Assembly (NCBI GenBank): GCA_010279815.1
Contig: QEOQ01000235.1
Span: 197,807 to 261,806, forward strand
Length of the DNA: 64,000 nt
Direction of reading: 5' to 3'
Source of the DNA: Brachionus plicatilis
Taxonomy: Eukaryota > Rotifera > Eurotatoria > Ploima > Brachionidae
The notes below the pieces were generated by a model. The model worked only from the letters and a program-made list of their open reading frames with translations, made no database searches and had not been told where the DNA came from. This document shows positions 33,951 through 44,636 of the stretch, piece by piece. The first letter of the stretch is position 1, and each line of letters begins with the position of its first letter. The translations under genes were made by a program, and so were the position numbers.

Positions 33951-35617
33951 TCAACTATTATAAAAATACCTCCTCCTTTTGGGTCTTGAATTTTCTTTAT
34001 TTATCTCAGCAGCTCTTATATTTTCATCCGAAATACGTTGGTTATTCTCAATTTTTTTACTTAAATTTGTTCCCTCTACGTTGGGCTGTTCATTGTTATA
34101 ATCTATTTCGTTTTCTGAATCGTGATTACTATTAAGTGTGGTTAATTCATCGTGAATTGTAACTTCTGATGAATAATTTGCTGGAAGTTCTAAAAAATTA
34201 AATATTAGCTCAATATTTATCTTCAATAAATTTTACCATTTAGTGATTCTTTGAAATCAAGGATGTTGACAGATATCATTTTGAATACATCAATAAAATT
34301 TAAGTTGGCTTCAAGAATCTCTAGACTTATTTTTTTAAATTTGAAGCTTTTTCTATTATTCGGTGCTAAGTGTGTTTCTACTTGTCCTAAATTTAATTTT
34401 TCTAATTCTAAGCAAGCGTCGTGAAACTCAGTAATTGTTTTTCTCGTTTTATGGCATAAATCTGTTGCTTTTACTATTTTTCCCGGGAAGCACAAAATTT
34501 TATTGAAAATATAAAGCATAGATCTACTGAAACTATTTTTCCCCAAATTTTTTTTTATTTTCAAATTATCAAGGTAATTAGTGATTGACTGATAAAATTC
34601 AATTTCTAATTCAATATCATATTTAGCTAAAACCATGCGGTTTTTATTAAAATATATTAATAATTCATGAGCCTGTAAAACTGTCTTAGACGAGATTATA
34701 GTAATGTCAACAACTTTATTTTTCAAAACAGAGTCAATATTTTCAATAAATTCGTTTGTTAAATCTCTTTTGTTACACAAAAGAGATTTAAATTTGGTTA
34801 TTTTCTAAAAACATTATTGACTCTTGAAAAACAAAAGAGAATTCAAAAGGGGCTTTGGGGCACACATTAAAAATCGCTGAAATAGACCATCGTCAAAATT
34901 ATCAATTTCGTCTTTAATAAGTCTTATAAAAGAACAGGGATGTCCAAGCATACAAATATTAAGTTTTGGATTTTTTAATCGTGTTCTTCCACCTTTTAAA
35001 TCTCTATTAATTGAGTTTCCATTGAAAATTTGCAAAAATATTGAACGATCATAGCTCGTTCCACAATTATTGTAGCGTCCCAAAGCTCCAATAAATGAAC
35101 TACTCTGATCATAAAGTGACAAGATTTGTCCAAAATTTTTTAAAAGTTCAATAATTGCTTCAACAGTTGCTCCTAATTTTGAAGTATTAAATAAGAACTA
35201 TAAAAGAAAATTTATTACCATTAGCAAGCATGGACTTTGCTTCGTCAATACCAAGTTTGTGTTCTATTTCTTCTGCAACTTGGGAAAAAATTCTCATAGC
35301 AGGACTTTTACCAGTTGAAGCATTTGCTAAAAGTGCTGTATAAACAATAAAGGATTCTGAATGAGATAATGTCATTCTTATCCTTGATTTATTCATAAAA
35401 TGAGAAACTGTAGATATTAAAGGGGCAACAATAAATTCTAGTGAAACTCCAGATTCAAAACTTTTTAAAAAAAAAATATAAATAATATAAAAATATACCT
35501 TTTTTATATTTACCTTATATTTGATAATATTTCAGCTACGGTTTCATCAAAAACACCATGCAATGAAATACTATTTGCAATCTCTGTAATTTCATTCATA
35601 TCACCGCAAGAAAGCAT
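33951..35617 (-). pseudogene. DUF3987-like P-loop protein gene, four exons, probably frameshifted
   Basis: Exons in transcript order: 35617-35514, 35460-35219, 35172 to about 34242, and about 34194-33951, with short GT..AG introns of 46-53 nt and matching phases. Exon 2 carries LLANASTGKSP, a Walker A-like loop (A-x4-GKS). Exon 3 carries LSLYDQSSSFIGALGRY, a degenerate Walker B region, then NICMLGHP and DGLFQRFLMC, all typical of DUF3987 proteins. Near 34814 the frame ends in a stop and a helical C-terminal part continues in the next frame; exon 4 ends in a basic stretch (RPKRRRYFYN). About 500 aa in total. DUF3987 proteins are mostly phage or plasmid primase/helicase partners; the role here is unknown, but co-location with a transposase suggests a mobile-element function. 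Confidence 0.55.
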
Positions 35618-35850
35618 ATTTCTAATAATTTTCTTCGTAAGCTTAATTTTTATTTTGAACTATAATCAGCAAAGAATTTTATACCTGTTTAAAATTTTTA
35701 TGAGTGCAGAATTTTAATTTATTCTAATTTTAAGGACATGGAAAATGAAAATGATAGGTGATTATTTTTTTATTCTATCTGTAAGCGTTGTTTATTAAAT
35801 AAAACAAATTAATTTATTTTTCGTTAAATAAAAAATAACATATTGTAAAG

Positions 35851-36096
35851 ATGAATCCAGAAACAATATTTGAAATTTATTTAGCTTTGGACGAAATAAT
35901 AGAAGATGCTATAAACAGACTTGGAGATTTAATTATCGAAAATTATTTCCAGTTTTTCATTAGAGAAGAAGCATTATATTTGACAAAAATTTTCATTAGT
36001 CTTGAGAGTGAAAACGGCAAAAATTCAATCAATGATGAAGAATTTGAAAACTTTTTATTTTTTAATTGGGAGAAATGTAATTGTTCAAAATTTTAA
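35851..36096 (+). CDS. Small acidic hypothetical protein, 81 aa, within the composite element
   Basis: ATG start in an A-rich leader, a clean open frame and an AATAAA about 13 bases after the stop. The protein is acidic and helical (MNPETIFEIYLALDE) and ends CNCSKF. It is divergent to the two transposon genes and lies between them and the right minisatellite edge. No family recognised. It could be an accessory gene of the element or chance. Confidence 0.35.
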   Translation: MNPETIFEIYLALDEIIEDAINRLGDLIIENYFQFFIREEALYLTKIFISLESENGKNSINDEEFENFLFFNWEKCNCSKF

Positions 36097-36222
36097 AATA
36101 ATTTTTTCAATAAAAATATTTTAAATAATTTTTTTCTTTAAATTTTGACAATTTTTAAAATCAAATAATATAAAAAGACAATAGATATCCCAAATCTCAT
36201 TAAACTCAAGAAACTAAGCAAA

Positions 36223-36265
36223 ACTGAACAAACTGAACAAACTGAGCAAATTGAACAAAATGATT
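36223..36265. repeat. Inverted short array of the TTTTGTTCA minisatellite, right edge
   Basis: On the plus strand the units read AACTGAAC/AAACTGAACAAAC and end ATTGAACAAAATG, the reverse complement of the array at 31430-31860. Only about three units remain. It marks the right edge of the composite element. Confidence 0.6.
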
Positions 36266-36291
36266 TAAACAAGATATTCAATTAAATGAAA

Positions 36292-36600
36292 TCATTTAAA
36301 AAAAAAGCAAAATTCAGTTTGTCGGATTTTATTCAGATCGTCAATACATAGATGTTCTATATCGATCTCGTACATCCGTAGTTCGTTTGTCCGCCAAGTT
36401 AAACTCGGTGCTGGATCCTTAAAGTTTTTTCGAGTTTTTCTTGACAAGATCCACAAGTTAGTAAATAAATCACGAAAATCCTCACCAGGTACCTGTTTTC
36501 GATTAAAGAATTCCGCTATCGCGTCTAATTGGGAAGACGGCTGCTGTCCAAACATTTTGACCATCTGTTTTTTGAGTCGAACATATCCACATGGCCTTTG
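36292..36600 (-). pseudogene. Probable Gypsy gag fragment
   Basis: The minus-strand translation (MVKMFGQQPSSQLDAIAEFF, then RKQVPGEDFRDLF and LWILSRK) matches the pattern of Ty3/Gypsy capsid domains (xFxxRKQxPGE....FxxxLxxL). It stops abruptly at the edge of the composite element. Pol lies on the same strand on the other side at 29800-31370. Protease and RT are absent between them. Sequence to about 36850 upstream is GC-richer and may be decayed gag leader. Confidence 0.5.
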
Positions 36601-36850
36601 ATGACTCAGAACTCGAACTTACTCAGACAATCGTAGCCCAAAAAGGCTATTGTTTTCAACGAATAACTTGAATCGAATCACTACGTGCGAATATCTTGCT
36701 TCAGTGTAAAAATTTTCGGCTTAAATGACCATTCTTTAGACGCTTCGATTCTTTTGTTGTTTGAACCGCAATTGTTTTTTGTTCTTCTCTCTTCCGTGTG
36801 TATTCTTTTGTACCTCCTTCTGACTCTTTGAATAGATGAATATAAGAATT

Positions 36851-37319
36851 ATGAATTTGAATGTTGAATTAATTTAATTTGAATTATTAAAATTATTAAT
36901 TGTTTTTGCAAAATAAATTAGATATCAATCATTTGATGCTAATTTTATAATGAAGCATTATTAGAAATAACATGTTAAGTAATGCTTTGTATTTATTTAT
37001 AAAAAATTATCAAATCATGTGATTAATTAGAGTTTAAAATTTAAAATGATCGTTTTGATCCTAAAATTTTATCTGAAACTTCATTTTGACTTATATCGGG
37101 ATCTCACTTCTCACATATTCTTCTTGAAGTCTTTCGATGAGGCTTCGATATTCGACAAACAGCCTTCACTGCACTTTGAAGAGAAAAAAAATATAAAATT
37201 CTTAAAAAAACTATTTATTTTTAAAAACACTAAAGGGAATTGTATTATTAAAAATTAAAAACTATATTTTAAAAATTTAATGAAACATTGTCCAAGTTCA
37301 TTTCAAAGCCCTAAAAAAA
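36851..37319. other. Intergenic, 3' side of NRF-6-like copy 2
   Basis: AT-rich spacer. A short plus-strand open frame at 37046-37258 shows no family resemblance and is not called. Confidence 0.35.
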
Positions 37320-40300
37320 TCATTTAAATAACATTTTTTGTAGACCTATAAAAGGTGCTTCTACAAAGAGACTCAAAAAAACTGCCATAAAATAAGATCC
37401 AAGCAAATTTCCAACAAAGTAATAAATCTAAAAACAAAATAAATAAAACAATTAATAACTTTTATAAAATGTTTACTAAAGTTATGTCTTGCAAATGAAA
37501 CAATCTTCTTTGAGTCATGAAAAAATAAAACATGAATGTTTGATGACATAAAAATGCTGAATAGCTGAGTCTAGATAGCGGCACAAATACTTTCCATGAA
37601 AAAAACTTGGCTAAAAATCCACCATTTCTGGTCTCGCAAGCATAAATCACATATCCAACCGCCAAAGACCACAAAATTTTGGATAAACTTTGATAAATAA
37701 TGTGATCAATTCGATTGAAATAAAATGCTGGATACAGTCTTAAGTCACTATAAATTATAAAGACACACAGACCCATCATATTTTGAGCTAAATTCCAGTT
37801 GAAAAAATTGAATATCTGAAAAATTAAAATTTATTCATTTCCATAAAAGAAATATTCAACATACTGTTTTGATTTTTGCATTGTAGCCTGGTTTTCTGTG
37901 ATGAAACAAAATATAACCAACTAGAATTCCAACGAGGAATGGTGCTGATCTTGTCCAAGGTTTTATATACACCCATTTGTAAAAGTATTCTGAATTTTCA
38001 CTTAAATTAAAAAAAAATATAAAAAATATCAAAACTTTCTCAGATGACTTACCCAAGTATTCCGAGCTCTGAGCCTGGATGATAATACAAGCTCAAAAAA
38101 GTCGATATTATGTTCACAAATATAAGTACCACAAGAATTGAGATTCCAGCCAAAAATTTACTTTAAAAAAAATTAATTCTTTTTTTTTAATAAACAGTTT
38201 GAATATAAAAGTTTCAAATTCCTGTATTTTTATTCTTTGAATATTTTTATTCAGAAATTTAGCCTAGTATTTTAATGGACTTTTTACTAATTTATTTATG
38301 ATATAACATGATTACTCATGTCTCATAATCATTATTTTTTCAAAATTAGAATTATTGAAACCTTGGAACATATTTGAGGCATTATTTTAAAAAATATTTT
38401 CAATATTGTTTTTGAAAGATTATTTTAGAACTTTTAAACCATATTTCAAAAAAAAAACTACCATCTGAATATATTAAAAAATTTTATTGAATTATCTTTA
38501 CAGAATTTATTAGTAAAAACAGTAAAAAAATTATGACCCCCTCTAGATTTTTTTGATTTAATTTTAGCAGGACTTGTAAAATTTATCTCGTGTATTGTAT
38601 CAGCTAATACAAACAATTTTTTGAAAACAATTTTTAGACCCATAGGAAAAAAGTTATTTCATTATAAGATTTTGTTTTTGTTCTTTGTTCTAAAATTCAT
38701 AATGCCAATATATCTAGCTATTGATAATAAAATTTTGTAAAATTAATTTTTTTATCTAGTTTTAATTATTCCTATTCCAGACACAATTTTTTCAATTTTT
38801 TGAAAAAATTTCAAAACAAAAGTCTAAGAAAACATTTTTTAAGTTTGACTCATTTAAGCTTGAGATTATTATCTGAGAACATTTAGATCATATTTTTAAA
38901 AAATTTATTTAATTTTTTATTGTATTACCAAAAAAACATTAAGAATTTTTAGATCAAAATGAAACAGTTTATGGGTGTAAGATGAATCTTGGCGCGAATT
39001 TTAAATTAAAAAAATGATTTTATCCATTCTGTTTCTATCTAAAAACTTGAAAGGAAAAAGAGGCTATTCAAGGTAATTAATTAGTAATAAAAAAATGAAT
39101 AAAAAATAAAGATTAATAAAATTTGAATTTAAAGTGGTGAATTTTGATATGGATATTTAAATAAACTTCACTATAATAAAAAAAACACATCGAAAAGCCT
39201 CAAGCATACTCAAAATGTAGAGTATAAATTTAAACTCAAAAAAATTATATTTTTTTTAAATTTATTAAAATAGATGCTTCTTAAATTAGACTTTAGTTTA
39301 TTAAATTAGATTTTATTTATTTTTATATCTATGTTTTTATTAAAATTAGCTGTGAGGAAAATTAAAAGCTATTGAGCAACATAAAAAAGATTGATAAATT
39401 TGATATTTTTCAATCTTTTAAAATTAAGAAAAAAATACAAACATCATTTAGATTTTTTAAAAAATAACTCAAAAATTTTCAAAATATATTATTTAATAAT
39501 CTTTTAATCAATATAAAATATAAAAAATGTAATTCTTTTATCTTTTTTATTAATAATTTTTCAAGTCGCTGTTTATTTGGTATCATTATTAAATATTTGG
39601 CTAGTTATTTTATTTTTTTAAAGGGTTTTTTTAAAATTTGATAAAGGCATTTTTCTGAAATTTTTTCATTTTAAAAATCTAAAAAATTTTGGCATTGTGA
39701 ATTTTGGTACAACAAACAAAAACAAAATATTGAAAATGCCAAAGCTTAAGTTCTGACGTACCAAAAAATGTTCTGTAAATTGTAGTAACTGATACATCCT
39801 TTGTACCAACAATTTACTGATTCTGCAAAACTCTGCAATAAATCTGCAAAACTCAGAAAATTGTAACTTTGGGATATTAAATTATATTAAAACTTTAAGT
39901 GGTGGTACAGAGGATTTATTAGTTTCTAAAATTTGCAGAACGTGTTTTGGTACGTCAGAACTTAAGCTTTGGAAATTTTAATATTTTGTTTTTATTTTTT
40001 GTACCAAAATTCACAATGCCAAAAATTTTAAATTAGCATTAAAATAAAAATTTGTGGTTATCTATCTAAAATCATTAATAGATATGTTAAATTTTGCCTA
40101 GATTCAATGAAAATAGGTAACTTAAAAAAAAATTTTCTTACTCTAATACAAATGGAATTAAAATTAGCGGAGCAAGTAGGTGAAATTGCATATCGTTTGC
40201 CAAGTACCAACTAATACCAAAGCACTATAAAAAAAAGATTTATAAAAAATTAAAATATTAAAATATCTAAAAGTCTACAGTTTCATTTTCTTCCTGAAAA

Positions 40301-41753
40301 TTGTTTATGTAAAGAAGATTTTTCCAGAATCCAGTTCTGCAAATGGGTAATTCGAAGCCATTATTTGGATACATGGGACCAGATCCGAGATATTTGGTAA
40401 GAAAAATGCTAAAAAATAGCATGAAATAGTAGGCTGGAGACAGTCTTAGAATTCTGTTTATCAAGTATTTTGTCATGAATTTAAAAGTGAGTTTAAAATT
40501 TGGCGCTGATGACATTTTGATGAATAGGTACCCGGTAAGAACACCACTAATCAAAAAAAATGAGTCGACAGAAAAAAATGCATTTGACACTATTGTAAAT
40601 GAGAATCTCTGAATGAAATTCAGTGCTTCCAATGGGTTGTCTGAATAGAATACAATGAAAGCATATGAATGACCAAGTATGACCCAACCAAGGGTGATAA
40701 CTCTAATTCCGTGAAGACTAGAAAGCTGAGAATCATCACTATCGACCAGGAAAATTTTTTTAAAATTTGATAGAAGCGATAAAGCCGATATAAGTTGGTC
40801 TTTCAAAGGCTTCGATGGTACCACATTGTTAATTATGGTGTCCGTGTCTAACAAATTTGTAGATACTGAGTCCTCATTTATTTGAATGTACAATGTGGTC
40901 GGATTTTGAGAATAGGGATTTTTAAAATAAGTTTTAACCAAATCGAAAATAGTTGCCACAAAAATAATTCCAACTAAAATCAAAGTCAGCCAACTTAAAA
41001 TAAAATAAAGAATTTAAAAAAAAAAAAAAAATTTTATTATCACATTATTATCCAAGCTGGGGTGTCTAGAACACTATCTGTTTGACAAACAATATCTTTT
41101 TCGACAAAAGTTTGATTATTTTTATCAATTTTTTCAAACACTAAAAAGAAATTATTTTTTTTTTCAAACAAAAATTCAAGTTAATTTCTTACTGAAATTT
41201 AAAATTTCGGCAATGTCCTTGCTGGAGCATGTCATGGGCGAACAAAATCCATATTTCAGGTTAAAGCTTGTTTTAGAGGGAGTAGGAACTGCTGGACTTT
41301 TCGAAATGGTGCAATATTTCGGATGCCAGCCAACTGTTGTGTTTTCGGACTCGATGCATTCAGCAAAGTCACCCAGCCAGTTTACAGCACCCTTTAGAAT
41401 ACCAGTGGGTGGTTTAGCAAGACTGTCAATTGCTTTAGGAAGAAAATTAGTTTAATTTTGGAGAAAAAATTACCATTACTTTTAAATGACCATTCTTGCT
41501 TTTCCCAAAGTCCTTTGAAGAGTTTTTTAATATCCGTGCTGCATGGATCGGACAAGGTGATTTTATTCAATTCAAAATTGTTTAAATCAGAAGAGAATAA
41601 TTTGGCTTTAAGATACAAAGCCTCCAAATGAGATAAGCTTGTTTTGTTGATGTCATCTATGAAGGACGGTAGGTTGGTCAGGCTATACGGAAATTGAGCC
41701 CTGGTCAGACCAAGAATGCAGACGAAAATGAGTAAACAAAAAAAATTCTTCAT
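37320..41753 (-). CDS. Nose resistant to fluoxetine (NRF-6)-like acyltransferase 3, copy 2
   Basis: Complete 9-exon gene encoding 701 aa. Exons: 41753-41474, 41432-41193, 41140-41044, 40993-40279, 40224-40142, 38160-38053, 38000-37865, 37815-37477, 37427-37320. Splice phases agree and the total is 2106 nt. It starts at an ATG with a signal peptide (FFCLLIFVCILGLTRA). The NRF domain follows (SLAKPPTGILKGAVNWLGDF, YGFCSPMTCSS), then the acyltransferase-3 membrane region with WVILGHSYAF, SGVLTGYLF, LRLSPAYYF, SWYLANDMQF and YIKPWTRSAPF. Exon 4 here (715 nt) equals four exons of copy 1, and exon 8 equals two. The 1,981-nt intron 38161-40141 contains a palindromic MITE. Family proteins act in membranes on lipids or other hydrophobic acyl substrates; the specific role is unknown. 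Confidence 0.93.
39691..40020. mobile_element. Palindromic MITE with 9-bp target duplication
   Basis: A 330-bp element starting GGCATTGTGAATTTTGGTAC and ending in its near-exact reverse complement. It is flanked on both sides by AAAAATTTT (39682-39690 and 40021-40029), an apparent 9-bp duplication, though such an AT string could match by chance. The arms are about 110 bp and include CTTAAGTTCTGACGTACCAA. Related copies lie at 46153-46285 and about 47030-47360. Nine-bp duplications are usual for MULE elements. Confidence 0.65.
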
Positions 41754-42239
41754 TACTCATTAAAAATTTTATTTCATATATATTTTATTTAAATTAACAA
41801 TAGAATAATTTTTTTTATTATAATTTAGATTTCTGCATGCAATACCAAAGTCTATTTTTTTCTTTCCATTAACCATTCACATTTTAAAACTTAATTTATG
41901 TCGATTTTCTGAAAATTTGAAAAAATATTCTATCAAATGAAATGTAATTAATTTTATTAATTTTGAAAAATTTTTAATTTTTCGTTTGTTCAAAATATTT
42001 AGTAAAAGCTCATCTAGCAAGTAAAGCCAGCCTATAAGCTGTTAACATTGGCGGTTTGAACAAATTTATTCGGCATCAAGTTCCATAAATTTATGGTAAA
42101 TTTTAAATGTTAGATATAAAAAATACATAAGAAAAAATATTCATGGAATTAAAATGTAAAAAAGCACATAAAAAACAAATAAATAACAGATAAACAAATA
42201 AATAGAAAAATCTTTTGAATAAAAATTTACTCTTATATT
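41754..42239. other. Intergenic, promoter side of NRF-6-like copy 2
   Basis: AT-rich spacer between the start of the acyltransferase gene and a MULE remnant. TATATAT at about 41778 lies upstream of the gene start but is weak evidence for a promoter. Confidence 0.3.
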
Positions 42240-43442
42240 ATGAATAATATAAACGCTATAGATACTTTGGACCTTGATGTTGAATTAAATTCAGAATCAA
42301 GCCTTTCAGTTCTTATTGTTAAAAATCCGCTCCATCAACAGTAACATGATCACACGGAAGACGATGCAGACGATATAGAACCACCGATTCAGAAAAGAAA
42401 TAAAAGAACACAGTTTATTTATGAATTTTACAGAAAGGTAAATGATCTCGAAGAAGCTTTCAAACTAATCGAAAATTATGAATTTGAAGAATGCAAGTGG
42501 GCTAGTGCAAACTCTTATATAAACAAACTTGGTCTCAAAATTAGATATTATTATTGTTCGATGTTAGGAAGATACAAATGCCCAAAACGTCTTCAAATAG
42601 TTCCACATATAAATACAGTGAAAATATCAGCTTTCAAAATGATAACTTATTTCAAAGATACATGGCATGAATCCTAAATAAACGGCTGGTTTGACGGAAG
42701 AGCACCTGGCCATCCGGTTACAAATAATGCAATTAAATCATATAATAACCAATTAAAAGACTTATGTCAACGAAGCGAACTTTTTTTAGAAGAGTTTTTC
42801 AGAGTATGGGATGGAATATTGAACAGATGTTCAACTTAACGCTCAGAAGCTACAACTGATCCTAAAATATTCGCTCATTATCCTAATGTTACATTAGACG
42901 ATTATACTAGAACCTTTCATTGGTCATTGTACGATTTAAAAATTGAAAAGTTAAATTTAAAAGGAACGAAATTCTATTTTGTACAAAGAACTCCATGTAA
43001 ACAACCATTTTTTTTACCGGCAAACACCCAAAGCTACCTTTTAAAACAACAAATGCCACACACAAATCAAGTGTTTGAAGCAACAGCTGCCACGCGAAGT
43101 TTACTGAAAAGAGGTCGAAAAAAAAGGAATCTTATACCTGAAAGTCAGAGTCTCTCAGAAAATGAACGATTAAGGGAAATCCATCAAACTGAAATTCAAT
43201 TGCTAAATATTCCAGTTGTTAGAACAATGAACAGACAACTATGCGTTGATTTTCTTAAATCAATTAAAGAATACCAATGGAAAACCTATTCCGAATTTGT
43301 AGAATCATTCCAGGAGTTAAGAGTAATTAGTCTAAATGAAAATGATTGGAAATTAAGCACTTGTCCGTCTTGGCACAAACATTATATGTGCAGATATTGG
43401 TGTTGCATAAAGCCAAGGATTATTCAAGTCCTTTCCAGCTGA
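42240..43442 (+). pseudogene. MULE-type transposase, internally deleted, three in-frame TAA codons
   Basis: One reading frame runs 400 codons from the ATG at 42240 to the TGA at 43440, broken only by TAA at 42342, 42675 and 42837. An acidic start leads into a FLYWCH-like zinc-binding segment (YEFEECKWASANSYINKLG, YYYCSMLGRYKCPKRL). The reading then passes straight to the late part of a MULE transposase (INGWFDGRAPGHPVTNNAIK) and a C-terminal SWIM-like segment (CPSWHKHYMC). The D-D-E catalytic core expected between the zinc segment and NGWFDGR is missing, so the copy could not be active even without the stops. A second MULE tail is at 62330. Confidence 0.7.
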
Positions 43443-44636
43443 AGCTTGTGACATTCCGTTAGGAAAATTATGAGGAGTAGGACGTCCAAAAAGCAGTCAA
43501 AAGCTTAAGTTATGAAATAATTGAAAATATTTTAATTGACGTTTAATCAAAATAAATGACACTATAATATTCTTTCTTACAAAATGTATCCAATGTTGAA
43601 ATAACATTGAAAAAGTGCGATGTTTAAAAAATTTTTTTTCTGTTTCAAATAAAAATATAATTTTAAGTTAATATTTGAAGCATTTTCATATTTGAAATTA
43701 AACTCTTTAGTGAAATAGAATGAGTTTAATTTTTATTTAGAAATTTGAAAAAAATATTGAAAATTCTTTGATTAACTTTTAAATAATTTGTTTATTTGTT
43801 TCTATACTAGTACCAACCTTCAGAATAAAAACATATGAAACATAAAAATTAAAAATAAAGTTAAATAAGATAAAATATTATAAAAAATAAATAAAAAGAA
43901 AAAAAAATATAAATAATTCATTTAAATTCAAATTTACATTCAATCGTTGAAAAACTCGGTCTAGTCGGATAGGTGAACCATAGTTTATCTTTTATGCAAA
44001 CAATTCGTGTACTCGGCTTTTGTGAAATATAAGTTCACCTATTTTTTTGCTCACGTATAGGTGAACCAAAATAGAATTAAGTGATAAGATTGCAAATTGG
44101 GTGAAAAACTTTAAGCCTAACTTAAAATTGTTTTTTTTATATTAAATTGAAAATAAATATTTTATACATCGCATGTTTTCATGTTATTTCATGCATTTTG
44201 TAATTCAAACACAAAAAATTAAAACAGTTTATTTCCAAATTATTCTTTCAAAATATTTCTATAATTTTCATTCTTTTCAATCGTGAAAATTTATGTTTAA
44301 ATGTTTTTTGAGTTTTAAATGTTCAATTCTATATCTTGATGTTTGATAAAGTTAAACTGGATTTCTTCTATTATTAAATAATATTTTATTTTTAAATCTA
44401 GAAAATGAAATTCAATTTTCTGACATACAGCGGTTCTAATAAAAAAGACTTGCGACTTCGTGCCGCTCGAAATCTTCGCTTTCTTGATCCTTTCGATCAA
44501 AATAATTTTAAGTTCACGGATGAACACCTGTTTATCTTAAGCTCCTGCATAGATTGTCGAGTTGGTTTTACTGATGATTGAATTTATTCCGCTTTTTCTC
44601 GAATTCCTTTTTAACTCGGTCCTTTTACATACTAAC
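43443..44636. other. Intergenic, repeat traces only
   Basis: AGGTGAACC/GGTTCACCT motifs at about 43975-44070 resemble the tips of the 5824-6515 transposon. A minus-strand open frame at 44315-44527 (VIP-like REL..IKKAKISSGTKS) is not assigned. No gene is supported. Confidence 0.3.

Larger units (their letters stand above)
31400..36290 (-). mobile_element. Composite element: KDZ-like transposase plus DUF3987-like NTPase
   Basis: A 4.9-kb block edged by tandem TTTTGTTCA units in inverted orientation. Inside lie, on the minus strand, a DUF3987-like multi-exon gene (35617-33951) and a KDZ-like transposase gene (33617-32090), with a small plus-strand ORF at 35851-36096. Outside, Gypsy pol ends at about 31370 and Gypsy gag starts at 36292, both minus, suggesting insertion into one Gypsy copy. 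The outermost sequences (TATTTCATATATGTAATTCA left; GATTTCATTTAATTGAATAT right, other strand) are weakly alike. No target duplication was pinned down. Unit boundaries are inferred. Confidence 0.55.

Noticed and set aside
42240..43442. Stop-codon reassignment (TAA read as an amino acid)
   Set aside because: Host genes here end normally at TAA or TGA and contain no internal TAA; the three TAA codons are better explained by decay of a mobile-element copy.
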